From contig CAYFGQ010000009.1 in NCBI GenBank assembly GCA_964342525.1, positions 15,707-79,706 on the forward strand: a DNA stretch of 64,000 bases. Direction: 5' to 3'. Below are positions 62,281 through 64,000 of the stretch, piece by piece. A model generated the notes under the pieces. It was not told the origin of the DNA. It was given only the letters and a program-made list of their open reading frames with translations, and made no database searches. The position numbers and the translations under genes were made by a program. Positions within the stretch are counted from its first letter, which is position 1. Every line of letters starts with the position of its first letter. Origin of the DNA: G963676205 sp964342525. Its GTDB lineage: Bacteria; Campylobacterota; Campylobacteria; Campylobacterales; Arcobacteraceae.

Positions 62281-63009
62281 TTACTCATACTGCCAGAGTT
62301 TATATTGATTCCAAATTTTTGAAACTTCCATATTTTTAGCTTTAGCTTTTTTAAGCCAATAGGCACACTGTTTTAAATCTTTTATGTGTTCAACAACACA
62401 ATAACTATAACCTAAAAACTTTTGTGCATGAGCATTGTCTTTTTTCGCTGATTTTTTAAACCAATATAGAGCCTTATCATAATCAATACCAGAAGGAGCA
62501 TTACCTCTAGCATACATTAAGCCTATCCTAAATTCTGCCTCTGAATATCCTTTATCTGCTAAAATCCTATAGTAATCTATGGCTTTTTTATTATCAATAG
62601 GAACTCCTCCATGTCCTGATGAATACATATGAGCTAAATTCTGTAAAGCCAAAGGAAAACCTTTTTTAGCTGATTTTTCATACCAGTGAACAGCAAGCTT
62701 ATAATCTCTCTTTTCATAAAATTCTGAATACATTAAGCCTAAGTTGAACTCCGACTTCATATTCCCTTGTTCAGCTGATTTTTTAAACCAAGAAATAGCT
62801 TTATCATAATTTCGAGATACGCCATAAGCACGCATATACATTATTCCTATTGTATTCTGTGCTTTTGCATTCCCTGTCTTTGCCAATGGCTCTAATAATT
62901 CTAGCGCTATTTTATAGTCGCCTTTTTTGAAAGCTTCATATCCTATTTCTAAATTATTCGCATATAAATTTACTAAAAGTAATATAGTTAGTAATAATGT
63001 TTTCTTCAT
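62281..63009 (-). CDS. SEL1-like repeat (SLR) exported protein
   Basis: A 242-residue protein with signal peptide (KKTLLLTILLLVNLYA) and about five to six TPR-like SEL1 repeats of ~36 residues: IALELLEPLAKTGNAKAQNT, AISWFKKSAEQGNMKSEFNL, AVHWYEKSAKKGFPLALQNL, AIDYYRILADKGYSEAEFRI and ALYWFKKSAKKDNAHAQKFL. Three late cysteines (C of GYSYCVVEH, LKQCAYW) resemble the cysteine-rich Hcp-type SLR proteins of Helicobacter. Protein-binding role in the periplasm is likely. Confidence 0.92.
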   Translation of the reverse strand: MKKTLLLTILLLVNLYANNLEIGYEAFKKGDYKIALELLEPLAKTGNAKAQNTIGIMYMRAYGVSRNYDKAISWFKKSAEQGNMKSEFNLGLMYSEFYEKRDYKLAVHWYEKSAKKGFPLALQNLAHMYSSGHGGVPIDNKKAIDYYRILADKGYSEAEFRIGLMYARGNAPSGIDYDKALYWFKKSAKKDNAHAQKFLGYSYCVVEHIKDLKQCAYWLKKAKAKNMEVSKIWNQYKLWQYE

Positions 63010-63146
63010 TAATTTCCTTTTATAAATTCACTTAATTAAATGTTAGATTATATCTTTTTTCTCTAATATAGTTATTTTATAGAATTAAATACTTATAAAA
63101 AATTATGATTTTAATGATAAAGGATTTGTTTGAAGTATAATAGTAT

Positions 63147-63171
63147 TGGAGGCGCCACCCAGATTCGAACT
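63147..63171 (-). repeat. tRNA-Cys 3'-end fragment: att site of an integrated element
   Basis: The minus strand reads AGTTCGAATCTGGG then TGGCGCCTCCA, i.e. T-loop, T-stem 3' strand, acceptor 3' strand (pairing GGCGCCA), discriminator T and CCA of a tRNA, with U73 fitting tRNA-Cys. Bases 5' of this do not continue a tRNA (no complementary acceptor, anticodon or T-stem 5' strand), so it is only a fragment. An integrase gene follows 220 bases away. This is the expected left junction of an island inserted at the tRNA 3' end. Confidence 0.82.
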
Positions 63172-63391
63172 ATATGGTTTGTGATTTCTAAAGTTTTGTA
63201 AAGTTTTACATATATCCATACAATAACTTAATTTCAGGGGATTTAAGTACTTAAATCTTTTTTATCCCATTCTTCAAATTTATAGTGTTTTACAAAGTTT
63301 TTTACCAAGTGGTTAGAAAAAGGTTAGAAATTTTTAGCCTACCTTTTATATAATACTTTATTGTTTTAAATACCATTATTAAGGGATATGT
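63172..63391 (+). other. Region between att and integrase with candidate arm sites
   Basis: No ORF. Short similar blocks occur: AAAGTTTTGTAAAGTTTTAC (about 63198-63210), TTTTACAAAGTTTTTTACC (about 63289-63308), and a direct repeat GGTTAGAAA (two copies near 63311-63330). Such repeats next to att can be integrase arm-type binding sites; here this is a guess. Confidence 0.4.
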
Positions 63392-64000
63392 ATGGAAAAG
63401 ATAAAAGGTGCAAACTCTGTAGGACTTTATCAAAATGTTTTAAGAAATAAAGAAAAGGTATATTACTACACTTTAAAGATAAATGGAAAAGTACAATGGT
63501 TTAAAGTTGGAAGTAGCAGAGATGGCTACAGAGTCGAGCATGCAAGAGAAGCTAGAAGACAAAAATACAATGAAATAAATGATATTGAAATACAAGATAG
63601 ACAAAAATTAGGTAGAAAAAAAAGGACTATTCCAAATTTTGGAGAACTTTTTAATGAATTTATTGAATACAATTTAAAACACAAAGATAAAATAAAAGCA
63701 TATCAAGATTATAAAAGTCTATATAAAAATAGAATGAAAGACTATATTGATGAAATACAAATAGATAAACTTTCAAAAGATGATATTGAAGACTTAATAT
63801 TAGTTCATAAAAAACACAAAGAAAATCCACTTGCACCAAAAACATTAAATATAATGGTTGATTTAATTCACTTAGTATTTAAATACGCAAAAGACAATGG
63901 GATTTATACAGGTGAAGATATTAGTAAAAAAATAAAACGTCAAGATGTAGATAATGCAAGAGAAAGGTATTTAGAAAAAAATGAAATAAAAAAACTACTT
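63392..64000 (+). CDS. Tyrosine-type site-specific integrase (3' end outside window)
   Basis: The first 203 residues of an integrase. The start is the ATG at 63392 (MEKIKGANSVGLYQNVLRNK) with AAGGG upstream; the ATG at 63388 is out of frame. The N-terminal part (KVYYYTLKINGKVQWFKVG, then HAREARRQKYNEI) is an arm-binding type domain. The core-binding SAM-like domain follows (about 75-185: FGELFNEFIEYN, LSKDDIEDLILVHKK, APKTLNIMVDLIHLVFKYAKDNG), then ARERYLEKNEIKKLL, which normally opens the catalytic domain. The catalytic R-H-R-Y lies to the right of the window. It is adjacent to the tRNA-Cys fragment and points into the element. Confidence 0.92.
   Translation, partial: MEKIKGANSVGLYQNVLRNKEKVYYYTLKINGKVQWFKVGSSRDGYRVEHAREARRQKYNEINDIEIQDRQKLGRKKRTIPNFGELFNEFIEYNLKHKDKIKAYQDYKSLYKNRMKDYIDEIQIDKLSKDDIEDLILVHKKHKENPLAPKTLNIMVDLIHLVFKYAKDNGIYTGEDISKKIKRQDVDNARERYLEKNEIKKLL

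Noticed and set aside
63147..63230. Complete tRNA-Cys gene on the minus strand
   Set aside because: Only the last 25 bases fit; no acceptor 5' strand (GGCGCCA), D-arm or anticodon arm is found in the adjoining DNA.
1..64000. CRISPR array, rRNA operon or insertion sequence
   Set aside because: No regularly spaced direct repeats, rRNA blocks or transposase motifs were seen on either strand.

Overview
This is an AT-rich, gene-dense bacterial chromosome segment. The gene content points to Campylobacterota, most likely an Arcobacter-type marine member. The markers are the leuS-lptE-folC-csd1-ccmA cell-shape/envelope run, MurF with an N-terminal membrane domain, an MqnP-type prenyltransferase for futalosine menaquinone synthesis, DUF6394 beside leuS, and flagellar operons whose visible promoters look like ordinary TATAAT boxes. 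Most promoters show a clear TATAAT and no obvious -35, as is usual in this phylum. The species cannot be fixed from the window alone.

Layout. 1-2.7 kb: the end of a small modification cluster (NodU/CmcH-type carbamoyltransferase plus two Fe(II)/2-oxoglutarate oxygenases), cut by the left edge. 3-5.2 kb: an exported subtilase and an unknown four-helix membrane protein. 5.3-8.9 kb: mfd with an orphan APS kinase (cysC). 9-12 kb: a sensor kinase, a GNAT protein and a lipoprotein hydrolase. 12.1-18 kb: a three-gene envelope transport operon (LolA-like periplasmic protein, outer-membrane barrel, and an RND/MMPL permease fused to two cyclic-nucleotide-binding domains and carrying a GLDx tetrapeptide repeat). 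18.1-20.3 kb: a dCache chemoreceptor. 20.5-24.8 kb: cdsA, dxr, small envelope genes and tsaD. 24.8-28.1 kb: an eIF1-like gene, tonB-exbB-exbD and an LpxR homologue. 28-33 kb: YceI, a membrane-anchored HNH protein, HIT, MurF, a hydrolase and DUF445. 33.1-35 kb: an unknown small gene and PIN-PhoH. 35.1-43.8 kb: leuS, lptE, folC, csd1 and ccmA, followed by a helicase with a degenerate primase domain and an outer-membrane protein. 44-50.8 kb: flagellar hook genes (two FlgE-type proteins, FlgL, FlgD, FlgK). 51-63 kb: housekeeping genes (parvulin, moeA, queC, upp, uraA, queD, maf, mqnP, cheY-like, ppnP, thiS, aminotransferase, pseudouridine synthase, SEL1-repeat protein). 63.1 kb to the end: a 25-base tRNA-Cys 3' fragment followed by a tyrosine integrase, which is the left boundary of an integrated element that continues beyond the window.

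The most unusual signals are these. (a) A promoter-leader unit occurs three times: TATAAT, six bases, then a GTCYC/GGGAC hairpin with a T-run starting at the predicted transcription start, in front of upp and (twice) the eIF1-like gene. (b) A TOTE-type primase-helicase with lost primase residues sits downstream of ccmA, where mfd lies in Helicobacter and Campylobacter. (c) The RND permease is fused to cyclic-nucleotide domains and has a periplasmic GLDx repeat. (d) The start of tsaD is duplicated upstream, creating a small overlapping leader ORF. (e) The genomic island boundary at the right edge.
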